64,000 bases of DNA from Pseudo-nitzschia pungens (Eukaryota; Bacillariophyta; Bacillariophyceae; Bacillariales; Bacillariaceae): assembly GCA_037355855.1 (NCBI GenBank), contig CM074760.1, positions 3,960,501-4,024,500 of the forward strand, read 5' to 3'. Of the stretch, positions 1-11,733 are shown one piece after another. The notes under the pieces were generated by a model. It saw only the letters and a program-made list of their open reading frames with translations, did no database searches and was not told where the DNA came from. Position 1 is the stretch's first letter. Every line of letters begins with the position of its first letter. A program made the position numbers and the translations under genes.

Positions 1-1085
1 GTTTCCAAGCTCCAACCAAGGCCCTTCCGTATATCTTGCTATACTTAATGTTCTACACTGTTTCCAAGCTGCTTAAGTGATTCTCACTTAATGTTCTACA
101 TTCTTCAAGGTTCCTTGCTCAGTCCTATAAGTCTTTTCAAGTTGAAGGTACAGAACAGCCCCTTACACTGTAGGAATATTTCTACAAGAAATTCCAGCTG
201 TCATCTGTTTTCAAGTCAATTGCCCTGCTGGTCCATAAGTGTTTTCAATTATGGACCTACTGTTTCCTGACCCAAGCCCCAAAGCCGCTAAGCACAGTTT
301 GCTTAAGGCTCCACCACCTACATAATCCTCTCAGGTGTACACTACAACTGTAATCTGTTTTCAAGCCTACAGCCCTGCTGGACCATAAGTGTTCTCGCTT
401 ATGATCCTACTGTTTTTTGACCCAAGCCCCAAAGCCGCTAAGTACTGTGACACTGTAGTGTAGCTACGATCACGATCACGAATGAATAATTAACCGAATC
501 CCACTTGGGGAATCGAATATAATATACGGCAACGGATACCTTTAATATGTGACCTAATTATTATGGTCAAGTCCCAGAATAGGATATATGCCTAATTGTG
601 GGAATCGACAATGAATCAACATTTATGGCAGAGCATGGCAAAATGTGGCTATGCTCGCGACCTCAAATTTTATATGTTCCCATTCTCAATTTGCGTAACA
701 ATATCTCGTAAAGTATCTAAACATTCACAATTTCCATACTACTCCGAAATTTTTACCTTAACGTGTAACAAGTACAGCTTGCTTAAGGCTCTCCCACCTA
801 CATATATCTCTCAGATGCATTCTTGAACTTTATCTGTTTTCAAGTCTTCTGCCCTGCTTGACCATAAGTGTTTCCGTTTATGGACCTCCTGTTTTTCTGA
901 CCCAAGCCCCAAAGCCGCTGAGTACAGGTTACTTAAAGCTCCATCACCTACATATACCCCTCCAGCTCACAGTACAGCTGCCACCTGTTTTCAAGCCTAC
1001 AGCCCTGATGGTTCATAATTGTTCTCACTTAGAGCCCTTGTTTCCAAGCTACTACGAAGTTCTAACAGGAGGACAGCAGCTGTTT
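1..1085 (+). repeat. LINE leader repeat block, copy A
   Basis: Non-coding block of degenerate repeated phrases: a pyrimidine-rich phrase like CTGTTTTCAAG, then 20-30 bases, then a phrase like CATAAGTGTT or CTAAGTGTT. The same vocabulary occurs in 33746-35440 (plus) and 19030-20517 (minus), where it directly precedes LINE sequence. I therefore read it as the long 5' leader of this LINE. The left end is cut by the window. A solo LTR (446-770) interrupts it. No credible gene is present. Confidence 0.6.
446..770 (+). mobile_element. Solo LTR of the Ty3-type family
   Basis: A 325 bp sequence beginning TGTGACAC and ending GTGTAACA, flanked by a perfect 5 bp duplication AGTAC (441-445 and 771-775). 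It resembles the LTRs of the element at 36807-44125 and the solo LTR at 59376-59705 along its whole length (for example the shared stretch around TATGCTCGCGACCTC). No internal region is present, so it arose by LTR-LTR recombination. It sits inside the LINE leader block. Orientation is given in the sense of gag-pol. Confidence 0.9.
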
Positions 1086-1122
1086 TGAATTTTGTAGTAG
1101 GCTCCACTGCCTCTATGTGTTA

Positions 1123-1216
1123 CGAGCATGGTATGGTACCGGTAGGTACCAATACGAGCATGGTACCAGTAGGTACCAATATGAGCATGGTACTGGTAGG
1201 TACCACTGCGAGCATT
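1123..1216. repeat. 27 bp tandem repeat
   Basis: Three units of about 27 bp (first one 32 bp), each starting GAGCATGGTA and containing GGTAGGTACCA, followed by the start of a fourth. Non-coding. Confidence 0.8.
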
Positions 1217-1264
1217 ACCTGGGAAATTTTGCTTGTGTTCTTTTGGAATGTGTTTGGGGCACTC

Positions 1265-1436
1265 GCATTACTGATGCTGCAATACAGCATGCAGAGACCA
1301 GTTTTGCTTGCATCAGCTGACCACTTGCACTACTGATGCTGCAATCCAGCATACAGAGAGCAGTTTTGCTCATGTCAGCTGACCACTCCTAGCATTACTG
1401 ATGCTGTACAGCAGCATTCAAGGGACAGTTTTGCTT
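1265..1436. repeat. About 63 bp tandem repeat
   Basis: Three imperfect units starting near 1265, 1327 and 1392, each containing ATTACTGATGCTG or CTACTGATGCTG and a later CAGTTTTGCT. They lie between the LINE leader and the LINE 3' end of the deletion derivative. Confidence 0.75.
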
Positions 1437-1537
1437 GTGTCTTTCCCTTTCACGTTCTTGTTACCCCGTCTCTTGTACGCTTTGCAACAGCAGTGTCTGG
1501 TGTGCTCTGGACTGATTCATCTTTCACTGCTTCTTAC

Positions 1538-1727
1538 CAAGGTTTGTTTGCACAATTGTCATTTTTACAACTTGGAGCCTAAACTCTCTTTGATTGAGGC
1601 GTCACGTTGTTCTACAACTTGGGGTCCTGACTCTTTGATTGAGGCGACAATAAAGTCTGGTTACAGACTGAGTAGCTTTTAACCACCTCCGGTGGATTTT
1701 CCTACTTAAATAAGTATATTATTATTA
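1538..1727 (+). mobile_element. LINE 3' end, deletion derivative A
   Basis: Matches the 3' untranslated ends of the LINEs at 1805-2114, 14485-14789, 31256-31590 and 48537-48851: ACTTGGGGTCCTGACTCT, then TTGATTGAGGCGAC, then the hairpin AGTCTG-GTTA-CAGACT (1654-1669), then a tail of ATT units. One segment (ACTTGG...GAGGCG) is duplicated here. Together with the leader block at 1-1085 this looks like a LINE that kept both ends and lost its coding region. Confidence 0.75.
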
Positions 1728-1867
1728 CTCTGTAAGCACTGCCACACGTGCCAGATGTTTAAGAAAAGTGGCCAGAAGAAGCATGGACTACTACCAGAGA
1801 AAACAATAATAATAATAATATACGTATTTAAATTACTTTAATCACCAAAGGTGAAACTAAATTACTC

Positions 1868-1883
1868 AGTCTGTAACCAGACT
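1868..1883 (-). other. Conserved LINE 3' hairpin
   Basis: Perfect 6 bp stem AGTCTG/CAGACT with GTTA loop, about 60 bp from the 3' end. Identical hairpins occur in the other LINE 3' ends at 1654-1669, 14547-14562, 31510-31525 and 48771-48786. In several LINE families a 3' stem-loop is the recognition site for the element's own RT; that role here is inference. Confidence 0.7.
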
Positions 1884-2114
1884 TTAACGTCGCCTCCATC
1901 AGAGAGTCAGGACCCCAAGTGGCAGAGCGACAAATTTTCAAACAAACCTTGAACATCAAGCAGGGAAAAAGACAAACAAGTCCCACAAAATAGGGACTTG
2001 AGAGCAAGTGAGATGGGAATGTAGATATTGGGATAAGAACCAGTATCAAAAGGTGAGGGACAGGATGAGAAGCAGGAACGGAAGACAAATCCAAGATACA
2101 AATTGGAATCGACC

Positions 2115-4628
2115 CTAAGGTCCAGTAAGCCAGGCTTGTAGGAGAGCTGCCTCTTGTTGGTATGGCTGCACAGGTTGGACAGGTGCTGCATACTGCTTCC
2201 TGGCAAGGTGGATGGTTGCAAGCCACTGCCTCTTGGCAGTCAGGGTGTAACCTTGTAGGACTTGGAAAGGGGTTTGTAAAAGGGAGTGTGACTGGGGAAG
2301 TGCACCAGCTGCACCAATGGCCAATTCAGAGGAGATGGAAGCATCAAGAGATTGGTGTTGTTCAGCATCAAGGGTACCCCCAGGACCATGGAGTCGTTCA
2401 TTCCTATAAGTCCAGAGATCCCAGGAAGTAAGAAAGAACTCATGGATGATAGCTGTAGCCCAACGTTTGGGAGAGTGCTTGCTTCCAATGTGGGAGTAGT
2501 AGTCAGCCTGGATTTGGTACCAGCGAGGAGACCACCTACCAAGAAGCCAGTTGTGCCAACCAATAGTCCTCTGTGCCCTGACAGCAGAAGCAATTGCAAG
2601 TGAGTAGGATGATGGATAAATGTTCTGGCCCTTCCGAACTCTGGTGAGGAGATCCACAATGGCAACAACCAATGATGGATCAGTCTGCTCAACCTCAAGC
2701 CTCTTCTGCAGGGGACCCTTGAAGGCAGACACACTATGCGTGACAGCCCCAGGATCCTTGCAGGAGAGCACATGAGACACCTTCTCGTTGTCTGCATCAC
2801 ACAATGGGCACCTGGAGTGATCCTGATACTGGTAGTGAAGTAGTTGGTTGCCAACACCAATGCAACCAGAAGCAAACTTGACAAACCACCGTTGCATGCC
2901 AGGAGGTAGACGCTTGAAAGCAGACTGATGGGCACACCAATGGATGGAATTCAAAACAGGTTGTGGAATCGGGATATCATGGTGGGTCTGCCAGTATTGG
3001 AGAAGAGGAGGACCAGAAATAGCAACATGCAAAGCATTCTGATCAAACCTTGAACATTTGCTTCCATTGAGAGAAAAAGCCCAGGGCTCAAACACAAGTC
3101 TGGGATAGTGATGGGCAGAAGCTCTATGGACAGAGAGAAAGGCCTTGGCCATGCTGTCAACCTGATGATTGCGAAGGGCCCACCAATCAAGAAAGATTCC
3201 AGCTTGATGGCCCTGAACCCACTGAAAGTGCACAGAGATTGGCAGGGCAGAAATCATGTTTCTGATGACATAAACATAATCAAAAGACTTCTGGGAAATA
3301 ACCAAAGGCCAAGATCCCTGAGCCTGTTTGAGAGCTGTGTCACCATCCAGGGCAATGTTGATAGAGCCAGAAGCAATATCAAAAAGACTCACCAGAGCAG
3401 TGCAACAGGTGAGAACTCCAATGATACCTGCCAGTTCACTCCTATAGGATGACTGATCCTCAGGGGATCCACTGACAAAATTACAGCCAGTGAGGAACAA
3501 AGAAGCAGTCTTGGTGGAGGTATTGGGTGACAGAATGAAAGCAGAAGTGCCTCTGAGAAGGTCCGGATCAAATGAACCATCACATACAGCACTGGCAGTA
3601 CCACTCTGAATAGCATCAACAAGGGGCTGACAGCCAGTCTGTGGTAGGGAATATTTGTGGAGAAGTACCCTTGGAGAATCACAGAGTGCATCAAAGGCAT
3701 CTGCAGGGGAGTCTGGAAGAGAATCAAATGGATTGTACTCCAGAGGATCCATGTCAGGAGGTTCAGAAACAAAGGCTGAGGACCCAACCACGCGTACAAC
3801 TTGGCCGCAAAGAACAGGGCAGACAAGCACAACAGCACATGCTGGTTTGTCAGAAATGATTTCAGAAGTGACCCTGTATCTGCCCCTGCCTTGGGAGGTG
3901 CTCACAATCCAGCCAGTAGAAGTTTTGGAGAATATTCTGTTGGTGGATAAAGACAAAAACCAAGGCCAAAGAGAAGCTGTCTGGGGAGAGAGCCAATGCC
4001 CAAGGTGAAAAGAAGGAGCCAATGCCCTTGCTGCAGGGGGTGGGCAAGGGGGAAGGAAACAGGTCTGAAGAGCCCTGACCCATAAGCGCTGAGCTGCTGG
4101 AGGCCAAGGTGGGGGAAGACATCTAGGCCAGTCAAGATGATCTCTCAAGTGGTTGGAGGATGTCAGCTGGAAAGCCATGGGGGTAAGCCTTGTCCCATCT
4201 GGAGTACAAATATCAGCAAGGGAAATAGCCTTGAGGGACATTCGAATGTGATTCAAGAGGGACAAGTCAGCACCTCTGAAGCCAGCTTTGACAAAGGCTT
4301 GCATGAGATAACAGTCATTGGAGCGTAACAGAGGAAGATCTGGGAAGTCCTCAAACAAGCGAACAGGGTGGACAGAGAAAAACTTCCACACATGTTTGTA
4401 CCAGCAGGGAGTAACGTATGAAGCAAAGGGATGATAGGGTGTGACACCAAGATGAAGAGGAAATCCAAGTTCAAGCCGGAGAGACTCAGCAGTGAGTCTG
4501 AGAATCCTACCAGTTTGCGAGGACCTGACAGATTCCTGAAAGAGAGTGGCAATATGACTAAACTCTTGGAGAAGATATGGATGCGATGAAACCAAAGCCT
4601 TGATAGAGGGAAGGACCATAGAATACAT
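2115..4628 (-). pseudogene. LINE ORF2, 3' half: RNase H and Cys-rich C-terminus
   Basis: About 830 residues, out of frame with the upstream RT part because of one extra base. RNase H motifs in order: VCDGSF (Asp), SYRSELAG (Glu), ALDGDTAL (Asp), VQGHQ and later NHQVDSMAK (His/Asp), spanning roughly residues 330-500. After it comes CPLCDADNEKVSHVLSC, a C-X2-C...H...C arrangement as often seen downstream of LINE RTs. The copies at 14790-16854 and 46640-48536 are close relatives. In the copy at 44761 the junction reads through in frame (GFGFIHPYLLQEF), which shows that the frameshift here is a lesion and not a normal gene boundary. Confidence 0.9.
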
Positions 4629-7600
4629 GTCTAGGAAATGTCTGCGACATCCCTGCTTTGTTCAGCACAGGAACAAGAGCTGGGGTTAAAATCTTAGTCC
4701 AGGTAGCTTCATCAAGTTGAGTGACAGGCATGGGATATTCAACAGACTTCATGAAAGAATACTTGAAGGTGTAGAGGGAAGCCCTCTTCTCACACTTGGA
4801 AGCCTTGAGTTGAGAGCCAAAAGACTGAGACTGGGACGTCATATGAGCAATCTGGGCTTCCTCATTGCCATCCATGGAGATAAAAACCCCAAGGGTCTTG
4901 TCAGCATGGTCAACTTCAAACCGATCCAGGGTAGCTCGATTGCCATTCTTGTCAGCAACAGAGAAGTCACCAGGCATGTCAGCAATGGAGCGATAGTCCC
5001 AGCCGGATCCAGTCCATTTGAAATCAATCAAATAACAGAAGGATTTGGCAGGTTCAATAGCACCACCAGTGGCAATAATGCCACCAGCCCATCTGTCAAG
5101 AGCTTCCTGAAAATCAACAGCCAATTCCTCACCAGATGTTGAGGAATCAGAGCCAGCACAAAACAAATCTGTGTCATCCACAAAGGCAAAACCCACAAGA
5201 GAAACCAGTTGCAGTGACAATGAAGTGATAAGATGGACACCATGCCCAGCCTGTTGCATCATTCGGAAGACAATTGTTGACACCAAAGCCCAAAGAGTTG
5301 GACCAATACCATTGCCTTGGCCACAACCGCTGAGAGGAACAGGTTCATCACCATACACAGGGCCTGACCGACCAAAACCAGTTTTGATATGGTGCTTGGC
5401 ATGTTGCAGAGTAGACAGAAGAACTTCACACACATGTGCAGGAACCCCAAAGCTCTGGAGAGTGAGACCTGCAATGGGATGAGAGATTCGATCATAACAG
5501 CCCTTGGCATCATTCATAGCAACAGCACCAGATCTGCGCTTCTGCCGCAACACATCACAGATGAGCTTCTTGTTCAGGCAGGTGTTGATGGCCTTGTGGT
5601 GTTTCCTGCTACCGTGTTGATCAACAGCCACTGCATTGGCAAGTTCAGCATGGGCAAGAATGCGTCTGCCAATCATTTTGTTGTTGATTTGGAACTCAGG
5701 AGACATCAACTGGATGAGCCTCATCTTATCCACTCTATATTCACCAGGTTTCTTGAAGATCTCAACATCAGTGACGACCTGCCAAGCAGAAGGAGAGAAG
5801 CCAACAATCAATGGGACGGATCTCAGGAGAGTGTCAAACTTGTTCAACTGGGAATCAAGAGCAAAAGCCTTGTGGTGTGCAAAACTCAAACAAGAAGGTT
5901 CACTGGCTGTGCGTTCCCTCTGGCGTTTCCAGGCAGCAGCATTGTCAGCTGGACACACTGAATAGTCAAAGGGGGGCAAACTCAGGATAGAGTCAGGGAC
6001 TTTGAGACAGGAAAGAAATTCAGAAAGGTATTTGTCAGTGGCAGGAGGAGGAATGTATGTGCCATCAAGAACTTGAGCAGAAGCTTGGGCTGTGCCGAGG
6101 TATCCGAAATCTTGAATGAAGGAGGGATTCATGGAGGGAGTGCCGAGACATTGTTGCTGACGCCTGACATTGGATTCAGCCATAGCTGGAACCATAGTAG
6201 ACTGGGACTCCAAGACCTGTTCAACACCATCATGGCCAACTGCAATAGCTCTCAAGACAGCTGACTTGTTGACACGACCCCGAATAGACCGAGCAGCGAG
6301 GCCAAGTTCTCGTTGAAGCCGTTCCCTGCGCATCCTGGCACGAATCTGGGAAGCACTCTGGTTGTGAGGCTTGCCTTCAGCAAGAAGTGCATCCACCAGG
6401 CCTTGATTGAAGGAGTCTCTCCATGAGGGGGCCAATTTTTTCACTGCCCGGTATTGCCTGTAAGCTTGTTTCAGATGGAGGAGAGCACTTGAAAGATCAC
6501 TGTGTTCTCCTTTGTAGAGAGATAGCTTGCAGGCCAACCTTTTCAAAACAGTATGACTGGTGGACACACCCTGTCTCAACTTAACAACACGCCTCCAAAA
6601 GTCAATTGTATCACGATAGACTTGCAGCTGGGGTGACCATGGAACCAAACCAGCTCTAGTGTGGCAGAGGTTTTGTTCAACAGAGAGCCTGAGAGAGGTG
6701 GAGGTTTCATGGAGGACTTCGTATGTAGTGATGAGATCAGCACGCACAGAAATATCCCCAGACTGAAACTGAGCCAGTAGGTGCTCCAGCTTAGCTTGGA
6801 GAGAAAACACTCCAGCCTTGAGAAAGCTGTGCCTCACACGCTTGAAATACCGTTGACGCAGATGAGGGTGGGAGGACCGGAGTTTGGACAGAGAGAGGCG
6901 CACAGGAGGTGGCAGATGTTTGCCCATGATGCTTCCATTACAGACTTCAATCCAGAGCATGCGATGGTCAGACTCCATACCCTGGGCACCACCAAAGGGA
7001 CAATACCCTGCCCTTAGAACATCAACATTCTCAGAGACCCAAATGGCATCAATTGGCGTTCTGGTAGTGTTTCTGTTGTGGGTGGCGGGAGGAGAAGACT
7101 GACAATGAAGGGTAAGAATGGCCTCTCTGAAACCAAGAGCCTGAAGCTCAAAGGACAAGCCGTCAGTCCTAACATCAGCATTTTGATCAATCCCAAGAAT
7201 GACCTGGTCACCTGCCCCCAGACAGACCTGAAGGGCAGCAGTCAAATCCCTGTGAAAAAGAATGCATGGATTGGGACTGAAAAGATTTTCAGCTGCTTGA
7301 AAGTAGCGGTACTGTTGATTCCAGACTGAGCCAAGATCCCTATCATTTTCAACAGGGCAGTAGGCAGAAAACATGGTGACAGTGTAGCCATCCCTGCCCT
7401 GAAACTTGACAAAGGACCATCTTCCAAGACCGGAAGGATCAGCCCCATGAGCAACCTTGTGGGAACTGAACAATTGGTCAATGGAAAAACCTGTGCCTCC
7501 AGGCTGAAGCCATGTGCATTCAGAAGCTTCATGCTTGTTGTTGGCAAGATAAGAAAAACTTGAAGGACAGACATTCTTCATGCGCCGATTGAAAAGATCA

Positions 7601-7953
7601 CAGGGCAGGAGTTTGGATTCATTCAAACAATGTTCAGCAAAAAGAGCCACACTGGCGTTGCTCTTAACAAATTGACGGGAGTTGTGCTTGGACCTGGACA
7701 TAAAAGCAGCTCTACGCTGAGGCCCAATGTTTTGGAAAGTGATGAGGGTGGAATTGGATGATGGAGCTTGAGGAAAAGGATGACCAAAACTATCAGAATC
7801 CTTAGCAGCAAGAGAGTCTCCATGAAAAGTTAATTGGACAAATTGAGAAGCAGGGAAAGAGGCGGAGGGGGAAAAGGGAGAAACAGTAGAAGCATTGATG
7901 GGATTTGGTTTGGAAGGCATCCCATCAAACCTCATACCAGAAAATCTAACCAT
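4558..7953 (-). pseudogene. LINE ORF2, 5' part: endonuclease and reverse transcriptase
   Basis: The frame is open from 8025, but the ATG at 7953-7951 overlaps the ORF1 stop as ATGGTTAG and is my preferred start. The N-terminal apurinic-type endonuclease shows LITFQNIGP, FAEHCLNE, FSAYCPV, GIDQNAD and SDHRMLW. The RT shows AMNDAKGCYDRI (motif A), SGCGQGNGIGP (motif B) and FVDDTDLF (motif C). The protein would cut target DNA and prime cDNA synthesis from the element RNA. The frame ends at 4558 because one base is inserted next to TTTCATC, which separates RT from RNase H. Otherwise no internal stops. Confidence 0.92.
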
Positions 7954-8958
7954 GATCAGAAGGAAACCGAGTCTGTCGCACGGAAGAAAGAGTTGCCGGA
8001 GCTGATTTGGTGGAGACATTGGCATGGCTCAAATCACTGACACTAGCATCATGACTGGAAGAGAATGCAATTGCAGCAACTCCAAGCCTCAATGCAGAGG
8101 CTGCATCTTCCCCACCACCGGCAGCAGGAACTGCAGTTGAGGACTCAGGAGAACCCACAGGGAGGTCACCTGCCATGGCATCATGGGGAGGGTCAGGAAC
8201 TTCAGGGGGAACATCAGGAGAGATACCAGGGGAGGCATCAGCCTTGGCAACATTGGGAGGATCACCTCCAGGAGGAACAGCACCTGCAGGCGCTGAAGCC
8301 TGGACAGCAGTGAGATTGGAAGTGCCAGTCGCTAAAGTATCCATGGATTGAGAGTCATCAAAGCCTCCACCACCACTGTCAGCACGGGCTTGGAGGTTAA
8401 AGTGCAGATCTAGATCAAAAGTGAGGTCTGGGGCAAGGTCAACTGACAAGTCATCATCAACAAGCTCCCAATCTCTGACATCACCATCACCAAAAAAGGG
8501 AAGAGAGTCATCCTGCATTGGATCTGCAGCAGGTTCAGTTTCCACAACACAATTGACAGCAGCATCCCAATGGTAGGCTTCCATTTCAGTCAAGCACTCT
8601 GAAGAGAACCATTGTCTAACACAAGAACCATACTGAGCCTCCAGAAAAATAGGCAGGAAAGACAACATGGCCATGGCTTCGGCCTTGGTAGTGATGTTGT
8701 ACAAAGCAAGGATCTCGCCCCGGTATGGACTGGTGTCAACAGAAAGAAAGAGAGGCCATGACCAATTGTCACAAGTTCTGATGCCCATAAGCACACTGCG
8801 CAGGGTCTTCAAACCCAGCCCTTGGCCCAAATCAACAGGAAGATCAAGATCAACTACCCCCAAAACAGGAGCAGTTTCATGGCTCTCAATAAATTTGGCT
8901 TGGCGGTGCTTAGCTTGGCGAACAGTCTTGAGCTTGGAAGGGGGGAGGGGTCTGTCAG

Positions 8959-9307
8959 TGTAACACTCTAGGGTAGAAATTAGATGGAGTGGTACGCGAT
9001 AGGTTAATAGATTGGTATTTTAAAGATGGAAGGTTATAAAATTGTGTTACGAGAGAGAATGGTTGAATACTTTACGAGATGGGAATGATTTCTTGAGTAT
9101 GGAATGAATGAACGTCGAGGATTGAGAATTATCGGCGAGTCATAAGACTCTTGATATTTTATCTTGATACTTGAATATCCAATCTGTTTCCATTGTATGT
9201 GTGTATATACCGAACATACATACATGAATACCATATATATTGGAGTACATGCGGGATTCAATAATCATTTAGAGCCCTCGTAGAGTAACATACGATAGCA
9301 TGTTACA
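8959..9307 (-). repeat. LTR (3' in gag sense) of Gag-only element 1
   Basis: 349 bp, plus-strand ends TGTAACAC and ATGTTACA. Pairs with 11734-12082. Adjacent internal sequence ends GGGGAACTA in gag sense, the likely polypurine tract. Confidence 0.92.
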
Positions 9308-9864
9308 TAGTTCCCCAATGATTAGGTGAAGTTTGCATGTGGTTCAATACAATAGGCTCGGAGTTGTAGTTCGATACAATACGTTTGGAAAAGAGATATG
9401 CTCGTTCGGAGAACCGGTTGAAGATGACATATGCCATTTCAAACATTCTGAAGATATATGGTAATGTAGAGTGAAGAACGTTCTTTGTGATACTGAAGAA
9501 ATCGAAGATTTTGTTTCTTGTTCTTGAGAAGGGTTGTAAAGATATGGTAAAAATAGAAAAAGAGTCGAAGAAAATTCTTTTCCTCCCCCAACTGTGATGT
9601 ACCTCCCCGGGTAGTGGAGCTGATTTGCAATTTCGAGCGATTGAAATTGATTGCTCTTAGGCATAAAAACACCTCCTGTAATAGGAGTGAGGTAGGTGAA
9701 AAGCCAGAGCGTTGAATTGTTGTTATCGTTGTTCAAAGCCGGAGCGTTGCTGTGTCTGCAATTGTATAGTGACGCAGAGAGGGGACGCATTGTTAGTGAC
9801 GTTATGAGTCATTTAATTCATTCGCGATTTGCCGGATACTTTGCCGGTCTTTACGGGTGTGTTT

Positions 9865-10020
9865 ACAGCAGCCACTGGAGGTTCGAATTTTCGTAACTCC
9901 AGAGCACCTCTGTGGGTTTGGAATATGGATTTCGTGGGATTGCTCTATTATTTTTGGAGCTCCCTGTGGACTATTTGTTTGTCCGGAACAAGGTTGGCCT
10001 TGTTGTTGCTGCTGTACCCT
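9865..10020 (+). repeat. Shared LINE-leader module inside LTR element
   Basis: Contains CAGAGCACCTCTGTGGGTTT, GGAGCTCCCTGTGGACT, TTGTTTGTCCGGAACAAGG and GTTGTTGCTGCTGTACCCT. Closely related copies: 55949-56107 (plus, in the second Gag-only element), 18861-19026 (minus) and 35692-35795 (plus), the last two in LINE leaders in LINE sense. In both LTR elements the module is antisense to gag, between the pol stub and the 3' LTR. Confidence 0.8.
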
Positions 10021-10257
10021 TTGTTTTGTTTTGCATCTGTACCCTTATCGATCGATATATGATTCGATTATTTGATTCGTTTGGCATAAGCGTCTGTCCC
10101 CTTTGCAATTAGTTCGCGTCCAAACCTTTTGCTGTTATTTGTATTTGCCATTTTGAATCTTTTATTCTATTTATTTGGTTGATTGTTGTTGCCGTCACTG
10201 TGGATAAGTCTCGAGCGCATTGATTTAGTTTGAACATTTGTTTGCAACAGGGCTCAT

Positions 10258-10404
10258 CTCTGTAGGTTCCTTCCCTTCTTTTCTTGGGAGTTCTCCTCCA
10301 TGCGTCTTCCCAGTCAGCAGGGCTGATCTGGCATTCAGTTCCAGGGGAGCTGAAGGCACAGTGCTGGATACTGTGATCCTTTTGTTCATTGTTGTTTATG
10401 GTGG
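10258..10404 (-). pseudogene. Stub of pol N-terminus after gag
   Basis: Just past the gag stop the same frame shows residues related to the start of pol in the autonomous element: LTGKTHGGELP here against LSGMTHGGDLP at 41320-41200. The homology ends near 10258. This is the relic left when protease-RT-integrase was lost. A second stop (TAA) lies shortly after the gag TAG. Confidence 0.65.
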
Positions 10405-11478
10405 CTATGGTTGCCAAGTGAGGTTGCCGTCGAAGTCTCTCTCGACGCGTCCTCCATGCTGCATGCAATAGGATTCAATCGCTTGTTTTACGTGTTGTTT
10501 TACGTGGGCTTGGAGCAATTCCGTTGAAGCGGTGCTTCCAGTTTCATTGCTAGGAGTCGTAGCAGTGCTGTTGTTGCTGCTATTGCTCTTATTTCTTTTG
10601 GAATATCTGTTCTTTGGACATTCGGACCAATCATGATCATGACCTGGGATCCTGCAGGGATTGGTGTATCGTCGTTTGCCAATGGATGGCTCTTGCTCGT
10701 CTTCAGCGTTGTTGTCACTGTCCGAGCTGTCGCTGTCGATGCTGTCAGCGTCCAAATCAGAGCTGTTGTTATTGCTTTCAATGCTTTCAGCGTCGGAATC
10801 TTCATTTGATTGAGCGTCCGACGCTTTTCGTTTTGCTTGACGTTCTAAACAGCTCATGTGGTCCACTATAAATTGTACAGTGGTATCCTCTTGGATTCCT
10901 TGGTGGATTAGACCATAGCTGTTGATCCATTTGCTTGGGAAGCTGTGTAGCAGAATGGTCTTGGCTTCTGTTGGTGATAGGTCAGTTCCATGTCCTTGGA
11001 GTTTCTTGGTATATTTGAAGAGGATTAGCATTCAGTCTGCATGGTCTTTACAAGAGACGTTGCTTGGTTTCTTGCATGTTCGGAGATAGGTATGCATAAT
11101 GTCTTTTGCGTCGGTTGCGTTGCAATGGTCTTGCTTGATAAAGTCAATAATTGCTTGCTTGTATCCATTCAGTGTTAGTGGATATTGATGTTGGTTGCTT
11201 GTTAAGTCTGTCCATTTTGTTTGAGCGTCAACAGAAAGAGATCGATTGAAGTGAGCGATGTATGTATTGACTGGTAGACTTAGAAGCTTTGCGGCGTTCC
11301 TGAAGGCTTCTTCAACAAATAGGAATTCTTCTAGACCTCCTTTGTTGGTGAATAGAGGGATCTTCATGCTGTCTTGTCGTCCATTGGCATGTGTAATGGA
11401 GAGCTTGGTGAGCTTTGGCTTGCTCCTCTTGAATGAAGGGATGTAACTGATTGGAGGATCTCTATAAAGTCCTGCCAT
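10405..11478 (-). pseudogene. Gag of non-autonomous LTR element, one nonsense codon
   Basis: About 357 codons from ATG at 11478 (MAGLYRDPPISY) to TAG at 10405, interrupted by one in-frame TGA at 11034-11032. The second element has CGA at that codon (HADRMQILF), so this is a C-to-T change. Residues 1-250 resemble a retrotransposon capsid domain. A Ser/Asp-rich linker follows, then CRIPGHDHDWSEC, an unusual C-X4-H-X-H-X4-C motif that probably binds nucleic acid. The homologous Gag at 43707-41390 supports the boundaries. Apart from the TGA the reading frame is intact. Confidence 0.85.
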
Positions 11479-11733
11479 TGTTTCTTGATTCGTCGCGTTT
11501 GATCGATTCGTAGATGTTCGATCGATTCGTAGATGTTCGATCGATTCGTTTCGTAGTTATCGATCGTTATCTCGATCGGTTCTTGTTTCTCGGTTTTCGA
11601 TTCTTTCGGAGGTTCCGATTGTAGGATTTTTCTTGTCAGGGTATCGATGTATCCCTGTTGTTTAGGATAAAGGTTGTTTTGGATTCAGTACTGAGTTTAC
11701 TCTGTTCTACTTTCAAGCGGACAGTAATTACTG

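Noticed and set aside
9660..9700. CTCCT...AGGAG hairpin as a terminator
   Set aside because: Conserved near 55770 in the second Gag-only element, but the stem is only 5 bp and eukaryotic termination does not rely on such hairpins; left as part of the element.
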